The position numbers were made by a program, and so were the translations under genes. DNA of 64,000 nucleotides from Thamnaconus septentrionalis (Eukaryota > Chordata > Actinopteri > Tetraodontiformes > Monacanthidae): positions 4,554,501 through 4,618,500 of the forward strand of contig CM020503.1 of NCBI GenBank assembly GCA_009823395.1. Reading direction: 5' to 3'. Shown here in pieces: positions 1 to 9,970 of the stretch. A model generated the notes under the pieces. That model searched no databases. It saw nothing but the letters and a program-made list of their open reading frames with translations, and was not told where the DNA came from. Position 1 is the stretch's first letter; every line of letters begins with the position of its first letter.

Positions 1-177
1 ACGGGGGCGGGGCAGAGCTCGGGGCTATACTCGACTTTCAGCTACATGGGCGGCGCCAGCCAGAGGCCCATGTACACGCCCATCGCCGACAACTCGGGGG
101 TGCCGTCCATCCCCCAGAGCAGCCCGCAGCACTGGGGGGAGCAGGCCCCCGTTTACACCCAGCTCACCAGGCCCTGA
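1..177 (+). CDS. sox9: SOX9 C-terminus (partial, 3' end of terminal exon)
   Basis: Frame 1 is open from the window edge to TGA at 175-177 and gives 58 residues. Recognisable SOX9 C-terminal blocks are LYSTF (residues 9-13 of the fragment), RPMYTPIAD (22-30), SGVPSIPQ (32-39), PQHW (42-45) and the terminal [11 protein letters not shown]8 and SOX10, the other SoxE members, share the general ending, but TPIAD and the TQLTRP terminus point to SOX9. In this family the segment is the end of the proline/glutamine/serine-rich C-terminal transactivation domain. SOX9 is a nuclear HMG-box factor that directs cartilage, gonad and neural-crest programmes. The HMG box and dimerisation region lie upstream, outside the window. 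Local departures from the common form are a Gly-Gly-Ala-Ser stretch (17-20), Ser-Ser at 40-41 and single-residue Gly and Ala insertions around Glu47-Gln48. Whether this is the a or b fish paralogue is not decided. Confidence 0.93.
   Translation, partial: TGAGQSSGLYSTFSYMGGASQRPMYTPIADNSGVPSIPQSSPQHWGEQAPVYTQLTRP

Positions 178-180
<3 letters not shown>

Positions 181-216
<36 letters not shown>
181..216 (+). repeat. (CA)18 microsatellite
   Basis: A perfect dinucleotide tract begins four bases after the sox9 stop codon and lies in the transcribed 3' UTR. A second pure AC tract follows at 246-269. Confidence 0.95.
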
Positions 217-217
<1 letters not shown>

Positions 218-245
218 CCAGCGCCACCGTGATATGTACAGCCAG

Positions 246-269
246 ACACACACACACACACACACACAC
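246..269 (+). repeat. (AC)12 microsatellite
   Basis: A pure AC tract inside the 3' UTR, about 30 bases after the first CA tract. Confidence 0.95.
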
Positions 270-372
270 GTTACACCCAGGGAGAGCTGCTCCCTTCCTC
301 CGGAGCTGCTCCCTGAATCGGACACTTGAATTCGAGGAAGATCAGAAGCTGGACTGGTGATTGGCTCACGTC

Positions 373-379
373 GTGCCTT
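373..379 (+). promoter_or_regulatory. miR-124 seed match (7-mer) in 3' UTR
   Basis: GTGCCTT is complementary to miR-124 nucleotides 2-8. The following base is T, so this is a 7-mer rather than an 8-mer. It lies about 200 nt after the stop codon. Sox9 is an established miR-124 target in mouse neural progenitors; use of this site here is inferred. Confidence 0.35.
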
Positions 380-831
380 TTTTCTTATTTCCCTTTGTTT
401 TCTGTTTGTTTGTTTGTCTGTTTTCAAAAGTCGTACCTTGATAGAAACTATAAATATATTTTTAGAGAGATGAAAAGACTTTGGGAAAAACAATCCTCTG
501 TGAGGACTTACTGATTGTTGACTTTGCCGTAGGTACCGTGTATGTTTCCTTTATGCGTTTGTTTATTTTGTCTTGTTTTTGTTTTTTGTGCCCCTCCATA
601 TGCTGGCAGTTAACCTGTAAGGATGAGAGGGCGGCAGGGAGGGGATTCTTGGCAATTATATGTACCTGTAGCTATAGAGGTAAAACTTTATATATGAAAA
701 CAGGTCTAGCAGCTGAGCAGCCTATTTTAATGCTTGGAGGGGTTACACACCAGAAAGCAGTTTCATCTATTTTTGGTGTTCAGCACAGCGTTCCCGTCCT
801 TTCCCTCCTGTTGCAGCCCTGTCCACGCTTT

Positions 832-839
832 GTGCCTTA
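832..839 (+). promoter_or_regulatory. miR-124 seed match (8-mer) in 3' UTR
   Basis: GTGCCTTA is a full 8-mer match (seed plus A opposite position 1) for miR-124, in the middle of the UTR. It is the stronger of the two matches in this UTR. Function is inferred from the known Sox9-miR-124 relation in mammals. Confidence 0.45.
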
Positions 840-1228
840 GTATTTTACAATTTGTGTGGGTATGAATGTGCGTGTGTGCATGTGTGCATGTGTGTGTGTG
901 CGTGCGCAGTGGCCACAGCTGAGATTACGTTTAGCGTCCAACTGGGTGTGTTTGACAGCAACAGGAAGTCACCTTTGACCCCTTGGACGCCCCCCACCAC
1001 CACCTCCCTCTGTCCACACTCTGTCTGTGCTGACTCCCACACCCCACCCCGACCCCCCTCCCCGACCTTCAGATCAATTCCAGTTTAAAAACTTTATTTA
1101 TTTATTAGCTTTAATTTTATTGCAAAGTAATTATGTTGTGTCATTCTTAACTAATGAAATGTCCCCTTTGCGACGTAGACAGCATAGCTACCCTTCCTTT
1201 TTTTTTATTATATTTTTTTTTTTATAAA

Positions 1229-1234
1229 AATAAA
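1229..1234 (+). promoter_or_regulatory. Proximal polyadenylation signal AATAAA
   Basis: A canonical AATAAA follows a T/A-rich tract. T-rich sequence from about 1285 could act as the downstream element. Use of this site would shorten the UTR by about 400 nt but keep both miR-124 matches and the AU-rich nonamers. Confidence 0.5.
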
Positions 1235-1632
1235 TCTCAACCCAAAAGGGTACTTAAACAAAAATGGTACACGCTGTAATCGTCTTTTTTTATTATTTAT
1301 CTTATGTAAATGTCTATTTGAAATATGTATTTGCTTTTTCGAGCTGGACTTTCCAACAAAATGTGTATGTATTTTTTTTTGGTGGTTGTTTTTTTTTGCA
1401 AGTTTTTAGGACTGGACATTGTCATTTCTTTTATAAACTTCTTCTTTAAAAAAACAAACAAAACAAAACAAACACTTTTTTTGGTCATATGATGGTCAGA
1501 GGAACCATCTTCTCTCACTGCTCCCCAGGTGTCATCGCTCTCTCCTCAGTATCAAAGAACTTTTTTCCTTTCTATTTTGATCTCGCCATGTATTTGTACT
1601 GTCTTTAAAGAATCTTTTGTATATGTATTTGC

Positions 1633-1638
1633 AATAAA
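1633..1638 (+). promoter_or_regulatory. Distal polyadenylation signal AATAAA
   Basis: A canonical AATAAA comes after a T-rich stretch with TGTATATG. A-rich sequence and then T-rich sequence (1678-1690) follow. This is the most likely main 3' end of the sox9 transcript, since no later signal sits in comparable context before clearly intergenic sequence. Confidence 0.65.
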
Positions 1639-1659
1639 AACAAAAATGCTAAGTAAAAA

Positions 1660-4060
1660 AAAAACAAAAACAGCAATGTTTTTATTATATCACTGGAGTC
1701 CGTTAAAGGGTTAAGAGACGAGCGCCAAGAAAACACGACTTGTGTTTGTTTTCCCAGAAGCCTTGTTTTCTTCCCCCTGCTTCCAATTTCTGGCCCCTCC
1801 TCTCCCCCCTGTCAGCTGGTAGCTGTAGGGGGTGAGGCACTGTGGGAGGCGGTTGGTTGTTTGGGTGGGGGCTGCAGAAAACGGTGACGATTCTGGAGCA
1901 GAAGAAACTTCAGGAGGGAAAAGAGGAGGAGCTGCTTTTGCTCCGATAAAACCCCGTTGGGACAGGAAAAGATTTGCACAGGCTCAACTTGTGTTTTGGG
2001 TGTTTTGTGATTTACACTCCGTGCATACGAGGGCAGAACTTCAGCCGCTGATAAGTTATTAAATTAGCGTCAACTTGGCTCAACATTGAAGTTGGCAGAG
2101 GAGGCAGTGGTCAAGCTGGAAAGCCTGGCTAATACACCTAGAATTCAAACAAAAAGCACAGATTTGTAATGTCCCTTTTTCAACAGAAGGACAACATTTC
2201 AATTTAAATCTAGTCTAAACAAGTTTTGTTTTAACATAACAAAAAAATAATTAAAAAATGAAGGCTCCCAGAGTCCCAGAAACAACCACAGTTCCCCTTG
2301 AAGATTAAAAAAATCAGTTCAGTCAAGGTCTACCCGAGGCATGAAGACGGCCTCCGAAGTTCTTCTGGACAGCACCTCTGCGTATGGGGGAGCAACTTCA
2401 ACCTGTGGTTCATGAATTAGCTTCAGCTTGGCCTCAACTCGTGGCAGTGTGCACAGTGGTCAAGCAGGAAAGCTGTGATAAGCTCACAGCCAGCGAACAA
2501 AGTAAATCATCATATGAACCTTGTTTATCTTCTGAACATATCAACCTATATAACACCTAACAAAGTCTTTAAAAGATCTACTCAAATGTGAATAGTTAAG
2601 CAACCTTAGGACTCACAAACTAGACATTGTTCAATCCAGATGCAGAGTGATCAACAAGTCTTAAAGGCCCTCTGTGCAATTATGTAATATATAATATTTG
2701 TCTGGGATACATTGGCACGAAACTGAGTTTAACACCCTGGGCTTTTAACTAATAATTCAGCCATCAACTGACAAGACATAACCAATTTTGAATGCCTAAA
2801 TTAATCATGTTATGTTTTGTCATGTTATAAAATGAGCATAAGCCACTGATTAAAATAGGAATCTAATCAAGTGCATCATCACAAACATCCAGACTGCCCG
2901 TATTCATCTTTTCATTGCATTTCTCCTATAAACGCTGATGCTTCTCCAAAGCCTGCAGACCTTGCTCAACATCTGGGGAGTTGACAAAGAAAAAGTTTGA
3001 ATATTGCAAGATTGAGTTTTTGGTGTCCCTTCAAGAGGAGCATCTGTTGCAACCATCAGAACCAATAAACACATAACGTTCCACATCATTTCACTTTTTT
3101 TCTCGTGAGTAAGACGAAAATTAAGACGCCGGGTATTCCCCAGAGGCCTCAGCGTTGGCATCTGACAAAGGTCGAAGGGAAACACTGATGTCACGGCGTC
3201 AAAGGACCAAACACCACTTTCCTGTGATGTAGATTACGTGTTAGGCAACGCAATGTTTTCATATTCATCGGAGGCTGTTTTCGAGCACGAGACAGGGCTG
3301 TGGCCAAGACTCACTCCGCAACTGTGCGACTGCTGATAGGCCGCAGCTTTCCAGCTGCATCCCCGAGAGGAGACCTTTGGATTGAACCGCAGTTTCAGGT
3401 TATCACAGCGATAAAAGAAAACCTATGGTAACTGGTCACCTGAGAGCTGTAGATTCCTCCCTTGAATCCACAGTTTGAGTTCTCATATGCTAAAACGGAA
3501 TCAATCAAAGGCTTTTGTCACGTACGAAGAAAATCCCTTCAGTGTTCCCAGCAGCGGAAACAAGATGCGGCACCTTCGTTGCAAGAACAAAAAGTGAGGT
3601 ATCAGCACCTCGCCATGGAAACATTGGGAGCCAAGGTGAAAGGTGACAGTGGTCATGTGGTACGATTGCACTCTTCCATTTTCAATGGTTTGAATGGCAG
3701 AAGTTTTTTATTTGTGGGAAAAAGTGCTAAATTACATATTCATTTTAACTGTAACTACACACACATGCATAAACGTGCATCAATCAGCATCAAACCGATT
3801 TTTTAAGCTACAATGGGTCCAAATCAAGCATCAAAACAGCACGGATGTAGTTGTAAAACTTTTAAGCTACAAGAACAAACACGTGAGCTTCAACTTGATG
3901 CCTTAACTCTGTCCTGCATAAAGTTGTGACACGTCTTCTCTTTTGAGAAGATATTCAAGTGAAAAGATGATTGTGTTCTGGAAGTGACACCTGGAAACTT
4001 TGTCAGAGAACCTGATGGGTTCCCACACCAATTCTCTTCTCCATCAGAACAGCAAATACA
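1660..4060. other. Intergenic, no gene seen
   Basis: No frame shows a recognisable protein. Open frames are under about 115 codons and lack family motifs. A degenerate direct duplication links 2071-2127 and 2430-2475. The sequence around 2808-2835 is AT-rich with a repeated CATGTTAT. No terminal repeats or tRNA-like boxes were found. Confidence 0.6.
2071..2475. repeat. Degenerate direct duplication (2071-2127 and 2430-2475)
   Basis: Both segments share, in the same order, a CTTGG-C-TCAAC block, a TGGCAG block, then CAGTGGTCAAGC and GGAAAGC. About 360 bases separate the copies. It may be an old segmental duplication or internal repeats of an unrecognised element. Confidence 0.45.
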
Positions 4061-4455
4061 ACCTATAGAAATGCCATCCATCTTCTATGCCCGCTTATTC
4101 CTATTCAGGGTCACGGGGGTCTGCTGGAGCCTATCTCAGCTGTCTTAGGGCGAAGGCAGGGTGACACCCTGGACAAGTCGCCAGTTCATCACAGGGCCAC
4201 ATAGAAAAAGACAACCATTCACACTCACATGCACACCTACGGACAATTTAGAATCTTCAATTGACCTCACATGCATGTTTTTGGACTGTGGGAGGAAGCC
4301 GGAGAACCTGGAGAGAACCCACGCAGACACGGAGAGAACATGCAAACTCCACACAGAAAGGTCACAGGAATCGAACGGAATCGAACCCACGACCTTCTTG
4401 CTGTGAGGCGGCAGCGCTAACCACTGCGCCACCGTGTCGCCCACCTATAGAAATG
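4061..4455. repeat. 13-bp target-site duplication flanking a SINE
   Basis: ACCTATAGAAATG occurs perfectly at 4061-4073 and again at 4443-4455, immediately on each side of the SINE. Perfect identity suggests a fairly recent insertion by target-primed reverse transcription. Confidence 0.9.
4074..4442 (-). mobile_element. tRNA-derived SINE, apparently full length
   Basis: Read on the minus strand, the element begins with a tRNA-like head. It has a perfect pol III A box TGGCGCAGTGG (complement of 4421-4431) and B box GGTTCGATTCC (complement of 4377-4387). The body contains the segment reading GGACTGTGGGAGGAAGCC on the plus strand, which recurs elsewhere in the window. The 3' end (4074 side) finishes in GGATGG units typical of this kind of fish SINE tail. 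The 369-bp insertion is bounded by a perfect 13-bp target duplication. The B-box motif is tandemly duplicated by 10 bp (4367-4376 and 4377-4386). I cannot name the family with certainty. It encodes no protein and would depend on a partner LINE. Confidence 0.85.
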
Positions 4456-6760
4456 TTTAAACAAAATAGAAGAAAACAAAAGAAAGCATTTTGAAAAATG
4501 AAATAATGGCCACAACAGACATGGCATCTTCGAAAGGATGCACAGTATAACCAATGGCCCGGTGGGCAAGGCCACCTTGTTGGGTGTGTTGTGAGTAGGA
4601 AGGCAAAAATGTGGGCATACACTGGTACTCCTGGCAAAGGCATAATGAGGATGTTTCATTTGTCCTTATGAGATGCAACAATGTGCAAGCTATCTTGACA
4701 GCGCAAACAACAAAGGAAAAAAGGGAGGACCGAGTGTCAGAGTGTGGAGAGTGGGACCACTGTGAGCAAATAGCACATCATCACATCTGAAAAAGACATC
4801 AGCCGCTGCATCAATCACACGACTGTGAAAATCTTAGAAACACGTATAGGACAGAGAGGACATTTTTCTGATGGACTGTCTTCCACAGCAGACAGTAAAG
4901 CAGACACGTTGAGTCGGGATAACGAGGCCCCTGCCAGGTCATCAAGTGCAGTCACAGCAGGAGATGACGCTTTACCTAACTGGGCTGTGCTCCGTGAACT
5001 AGCAGGGTGTGAGCCGTAGAATGAGATCAGAAAGGATCTGCACACCAACACAGCTGTTTATGGACAGTTGGGTGGAGCCATACTGGGATGTGTGAGGTCA
5101 TAGAGCTCCATGAACAAATGGGAATGACAGAAAAGGTGTAATCACTCCCCTGATAAGGGGTTTGGTGATATGTAACAAGAACAAAGGCCAGAGACGATGG
5201 CCATTATCGTTTCTAGGTTTGAGGCGGAAGAAATATTCACCAACACACGTAAGACAAAAGCAAGTCCTCTCCAAGGTATTAACGGACAGGAAATAGGACA
5301 CATTAGAAGGAGGGTTTTTTTTTTTTTTCAAAATGGTTTAATGTTCAAAGAAATATTAAGCAGGTAAATATTTCAATTTGCCAGTTTCACAAAGGTCACT
5401 GATACCTCACCCAGATTGGGGACAACACCTTCAGCCAGATGTGGATTCTGCTCTCTGAAAAACACCTGTTTTTTTTTTTTTTATTCCCTTTTAAACACAA
5501 TGGAAGAACCACTGGACTACCAGTTTTAGCAGAAGCTGAACCTGATCGTTTTGGAGGCACGCAGAGGGCTAAACATGCTGCATTCTGGAGTACTACAGAC
5601 TTTACGGGTAACTAATGATACAAGGTTTTTCTACTGGATGAAAAATACAGATCAGAAAATCTGTATATCATTAAACTCTGTAAATGAACATTGTTTCCTC
5701 TATTGCAGCCATTTGTAAGACATTGATGACTGGTGACAATGGGGGTCACCTGGAACTGTACCAGAACTAATCGTGCAGGCATGCTGTGGTGACGTCTGAG
5801 GGGAGCGGGCAACGGCTCCAACAATGAGCCTCCGTGCTGATTACCATCCGATACCCTCGCAGAACGGACCGGATACTGACGGCTCGATACGGGTGACAAT
5901 TTCTGGGCGGCTACATTGATGAACCAGCGTGTGGGTTCAGAAGACGGGACTTGACAGGACGCCGGTTAGATTTTGGGTTCAGAGGGAGTGGGGGCGGCAG
6001 GGTTGGAACCAAATGTTTATCTCATCAATCTCTGAGGTCACCAGAGATACAGTGAAACTGTGCAAGGCTAAAAGAGGCAAGACAGGCACGCCGGGAACAT
6101 AAAAAAATTGCTCAGTAATTTTATTTCCACAAAACTCTCCACTGATTTATTTGAATTCCCATTGCATTATCAATGCATTTTCACAGGGCTAGCTGACTAG
6201 CTGGTAGCTAGCGTCATTTTTTTTGTTTGACTTGGCACTTAATTCACAAATGTTTTATAAAGTTGAACCTTATTCTGTCTAGCAAACCCAACTAGTATCT
6301 TCCGCTGTACTCTCAAAACAGTGAGCAGTGAAATAGTAGCTATGTAGCTACGTTAGCAAACGCAAAATATCGTCAAACATCTCTGCAGTGTTGCTTTGCT
6401 TGAAACAGTGCAGAACAGGAGGCGCACATGAAAGTGGCACTAACTATTGGTATAAAGAAAAAAAATCAACAATTAATAAACAATCTGCTCCCTACAGAAC
6501 CCATAGGTTGTCTTTTCAAATGCAAAACACCTTTTAAGAGGCGAACGGTGGTTAGCTGCGTAAAAGAGAGAAACAAATCTGGAAAGACAGAGAGAAAAAC
6601 AAAGAACAGCTCTGGAAAATGAGGTGATCATCGAAGCATGTAAGAGATAAATGAAGGAAAGAAATGTACGTGGAAAAGATTGTTGACAAGCATGACGGAA
6701 ACTTTGATTAGGTTCTAATTGCTGGTGCTTTGAGTCCTAATTGTGTGTGTATATTTGCGT
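4456..6760. other. Intergenic, no gene seen
   Basis: There is no coding signal. T-runs lie at about 5315-5329 and 5468-5482. The stretch around 6185-6365 is rich in GCTAGC/TAGCTA words, which recur at 9563-9590, 33757-33790 and 45280-45330. No terminal inverted repeats were recognised. Confidence 0.6.
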
Positions 6761-6761
6761 A

Positions 6762-6780
6762 TGTGTGTGTGTGTGTGTGT
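6762..6780 (+). repeat. (GT)n microsatellite
   Basis: A short pure GT tract just upstream of the long AT tract. Confidence 0.9.
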
Positions 6781-6797
6781 ATGAGCGAGACAAGGAA

Positions 6798-6806
<9 letters not shown>

Positions 6807-6872
<66 letters not shown>
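6807..6872 (+). repeat. (AT)33 microsatellite
   Basis: A pure alternating AT tract of about 66 bases following a short A-run. It is self-complementary and able to extrude a cruciform; its length in the assembly may be unreliable. Confidence 0.95.
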
Positions 6873-6876
<4 letters not shown>

Positions 6877-7602
6877 AAATAAGTGGCATGGACTGTTGCT
6901 GTGTGTGTTTTGGCATTTTTTAATTCCTGCTCACCGCAACATGCCCTAATGAAACAATGACTTTAATTGCATTTCTGTTGCCATCCAACAACATGGGAAA
7001 ATGAAAAACACAACATGAGCCTGAGTCTAAAAAAAAAAAATCAACTCATTATTAAAAACAAAGAGGGAGCTGCATTGTTTTTACTTAATTGGCTGAAGGG
7101 CAATAATAAGGAAAGCAGGAGCTTGACTTTATGGTGCTCCAGGGCGGCGTTTTACTGCAAAATTCTGACATGCAAATCAAACATTGCGCTGTACGCCAGC
7201 ACTGAAACTCATGCCATAGGAATGAACTCACTTCTATAGAAGTCAATGCACCGCCCATGTCTTGAGAGCCTCATCCTTGGCTACAGTCTGTGGCTGTGTG
7301 TGTGTGTGTGGCGACTAGCCCCTCTACAAAAACATCCTCGACCCCTCGAAAAGCCCCTTCTCACTGCTGAAACGGAAGCTGTACATCAATGTGTAAAAGC
7401 CAGCACGGGGCATTTTACTAGACTTTGACCCAGCTGGTGGTCGAAACGCCGGGTCCCTGCCAGGTCTCTCCTGGTAACAAGCAGCTGCATCAGAACCACT
7501 GCGTGTAAAAAAGGTTGCAACCCCACGGCGCATTTGGACTAGTTAACATGGGTGGGAGCTTTAAAATTAAGAGCTGGATGGGAAGAAACAATAAATGCAC
7601 TC
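6873..7602. other. Intergenic, no gene seen
   Basis: Single-copy-looking sequence with a short GT tract near 7292-7310. There are no family motifs in any frame. A Tc1 relic begins at its right edge. Confidence 0.55.
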
Positions 7603-8240
7603 GCTGGCTACTTTATCTGGTAAACCTGTTCATCTGCGCCTGCCAGAAAATCAGTGCTGGGGTTCACAGGGAGCATCAGAATGAGGAGGGAAGGAGATTG
7701 AGGTGACTTTTGAACGTGGTGGTCGTTGGTGGTGTGAATGTTTCATAGACGGCTATCGACTGTGATTTTCACACGCAAATTTCAAATATCAAGTGAGCAG
7801 CAGCAGCCTCCCTGTCAAAAATGCTTCTGCTGAAGATTCTGCTCTAGGCGTGCAACACGTCGAACTGGGTATCAGTCCAGTCAGCTAGGAACAGAAAACT
7901 CAAGCTACCAACTCACCCTAACTCACCAAAATTGGACAACAGAAGATTTGGAAATGAACTGAAGAAAAGCCGTCTGGATGGCAGGGCCAGAACTTGTTGC
8001 CTTCATCCTGGCTTGCGCCAACAGTTCGGGCAGCTGGTGCCAGTGCCGTGGTTTCTCTGAGATTTTACTGACACAGTTTGGGCCCCTTTGGTACCATTAT
8101 GGCCCTTGTCTTCCAGTGGCTACTTCCAGCAGGTCACAAACTCTTAAACCGGTTTCCTGAGCACGACAGTGACCTCACTCTCGTCCAGTGACCTTCACAG
8201 TCACGTGATCTCAGTCCAAATGAGGTCCAACCCAGTTTTA
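7603..8240 (+). pseudogene. Tc1/mariner-type transposon relic (transposase remnant)
   Basis: The order of recognisable blocks follows a Tc1-like family widespread in fish: a terminal-type segment with GGTAAACCTGTTCA (about 7618), GAGGTGACTTTTGAACG (about 7699), a GCAACACGTCGAAC block (about 7851), CACCAAAATTGGACAACAG (about 7924, coding for an H/P-x-x-NWTT-type motif in the intact family), TTTGGGCCCCTTTGGTACC (about 8077), GGCTACTTCCAGCAGG (about 8116, the GYFQQ motif) and CACAGTCACGTGATCTCAG (about 8195, which replaces the SPDLNP stretch). Internal deletions, frameshifts and stops break the frame many times, so it is inactive. Assignment rests on my knowledge of the family. Confidence 0.75.
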
Positions 8241-9933
8241 ACGAGGTGTAACTGAAAGAGAAAGTGCTATTTTTACATTTTGGGGAGCTTTACACGTCCT
8301 TCGTGTGCCGTGGCACTTATCTGATCTGTAAGAGGCACAAACAGCCGACTGCTAGCTTCCCTTCTTGCCTGGACAACATAACAGGCAGCAGGAATCAAAA
8401 GGGCCCAACATTTTACTAAACCTTTCCTTGACTTCAGCCAATAGCCTTTTCTTAATCACAAACGAGCAACTCTCACATCGCAACTTTATGGGGGTCTTGA
8501 GTTTTCCATCGGGGGTCTTATATCTTTCTCGTGTGTTGTGGATCGGGGGGGAGGAGGAGAGAGGAGGGCTTCCTATTATGTAGGGCTTTATGAGCTTCTT
8601 GGGGCCTTGACAACTAGCCAGTGCGGTTAAATCCCTTTGAGTTATTTCGCTGCTGTAGAACGTTTCACCGTTTGAGAAATTAAGGCGGACAGCACGACTC
8701 CAAGGACTGAAGCTCCTGAGCACAGAGAGAGAAGGATACTGGTTAATTCCTGCAAATATGTCGTCTTATTGAACACAAGCCCAGGAACTGCTCACCAGTT
8801 GATTCCACCGCAGCATGATCAAGAATCTTGGGACAAGTGAAAACACGGTGAGATAAATAAGAAAAGAAACTCTTTACACAGAGTCAAAATTAGTCCACCT
8901 AATCTTTATGAAAGCGGTGGGTTAAATGAGCGAGAGAAAGAGGCTGGTGGTAGCCAGAAACCAACTGAAAGATATTTTAACCAACCACCTAGTTTCCCTA
9001 ATCAGTGCAGTTTTATGGCATCTTTAACTGTTTTAGTTTTCCAGCTTTCTGACCTGATCTCGTTTCTCCAATCATCCGCCATCTCTACTTGACTGTGTGG
9101 AGTTCACACTAGCTGCCCAGGAACAGAAACACAAAAAAACAGAACACAACTGCGACAAAGCTAGCAAATATTCCTCAGGATGTCGCGAGCGACAGTTAAA
9201 GCCAAGTTGATTTTGATTTATTGTGTAGGATTTGGAGGCGGAAATGGTTTGTTTTCCTGAATATATATAATCTTCAACATCATGCAACACATTTTTTTTT
9301 CTTCTCAACTAGCCAAAAAAAATTAAATTAAATGGATACTTCTATTTATTCACATGAATATGCTACACACCTCTTGTATGACACACTAGTTTCAGGACAG
9401 GTTGGATAGTTACTAACTGATGGAAACTGTTTGCAGTAAAACTGATTTTTTTTTTCAGCCACTGATTCTTCACTAACTGCTACGTTTGAAAAGCACATTT
9501 TCAATTTGTTTGTAAAAAAAACAGTGGAAACAATAATTTGACTGCGTAAACAAACTGGTTTTATTAGCTAGCTAATTAGCTGACAAGCTACTTATATACG
9601 GTACATCCAAGCTGTTTGCTTTTGCGCAATTCGCCAAATGTTTGTTATGTGTAAGGAGCAAAGCAAAGGTGACCCAAAGGCCCTGGAGGAAAATGAAGGA
9701 TTATGACCAGCGGTTGCTGCTGCCGTCTAAACAAGCTTCAGTCTCGCGCTGCCTTGTTCATCTCCGAGCTTCGCCTCAATCCATCTGTCTCTCGTAACTT
9801 TGCCTCCCTACACCCTCCTCCGGTGGGTTTTCTTCCCCCACTCGCGACTTTCCTCTTGAAAAGGAGCTCATCACACAAAATCACCTCACTCTCTCAGACA
9901 CCCAAAAGTGCAACACTTTGCCTTTTGCCAGAG

Positions 9934-9934
<1 letters not shown>
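8241..9934. other. Intergenic, no gene seen
   Basis: A 123-codon open frame on the minus strand (8352-8723) has no motif I recognise and is probably chance. TAGCTAGC-type words occur at 9563-9590. No element ends were found. Confidence 0.55.

Positions 9935-9966
<32 letters not shown>
9935..9966 (+). repeat. (AC)16 microsatellite
   Basis: A pure AC tract of about 32 bases. Confidence 0.95.

Positions 9967-9970
<4 letters not shown>

Larger units (their letters stand above)
178..1655 (+). other. sox9: sox9 3' untranslated region
   Basis: Non-coding, increasingly AT-rich sequence runs from the stop codon to just past the distal AATAAA. It starts with a CA microsatellite (181-216) and a second one (246-269). 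Further in are a TG-rich stretch (868-904), overlapping UUAUUUAUU nonamers at 1094-1102 and 1098-1106 (class II AU-rich elements), and T-rich tracts around 1200-1225 and 1370-1400. Two miR-124 seed matches lie at 373-379 and 832-839. The 3' end is inferred from the polyadenylation signals; the cleavage site itself is not visible. A UTR of about 1.5 kb is reasonable for a SOX9 transcript. Confidence 0.75.

Noticed and set aside
8352..8723. 123-codon minus-strand open frame
   Set aside because: No domain, no splice or promoter context. Length is compatible with chance in 64 kb.
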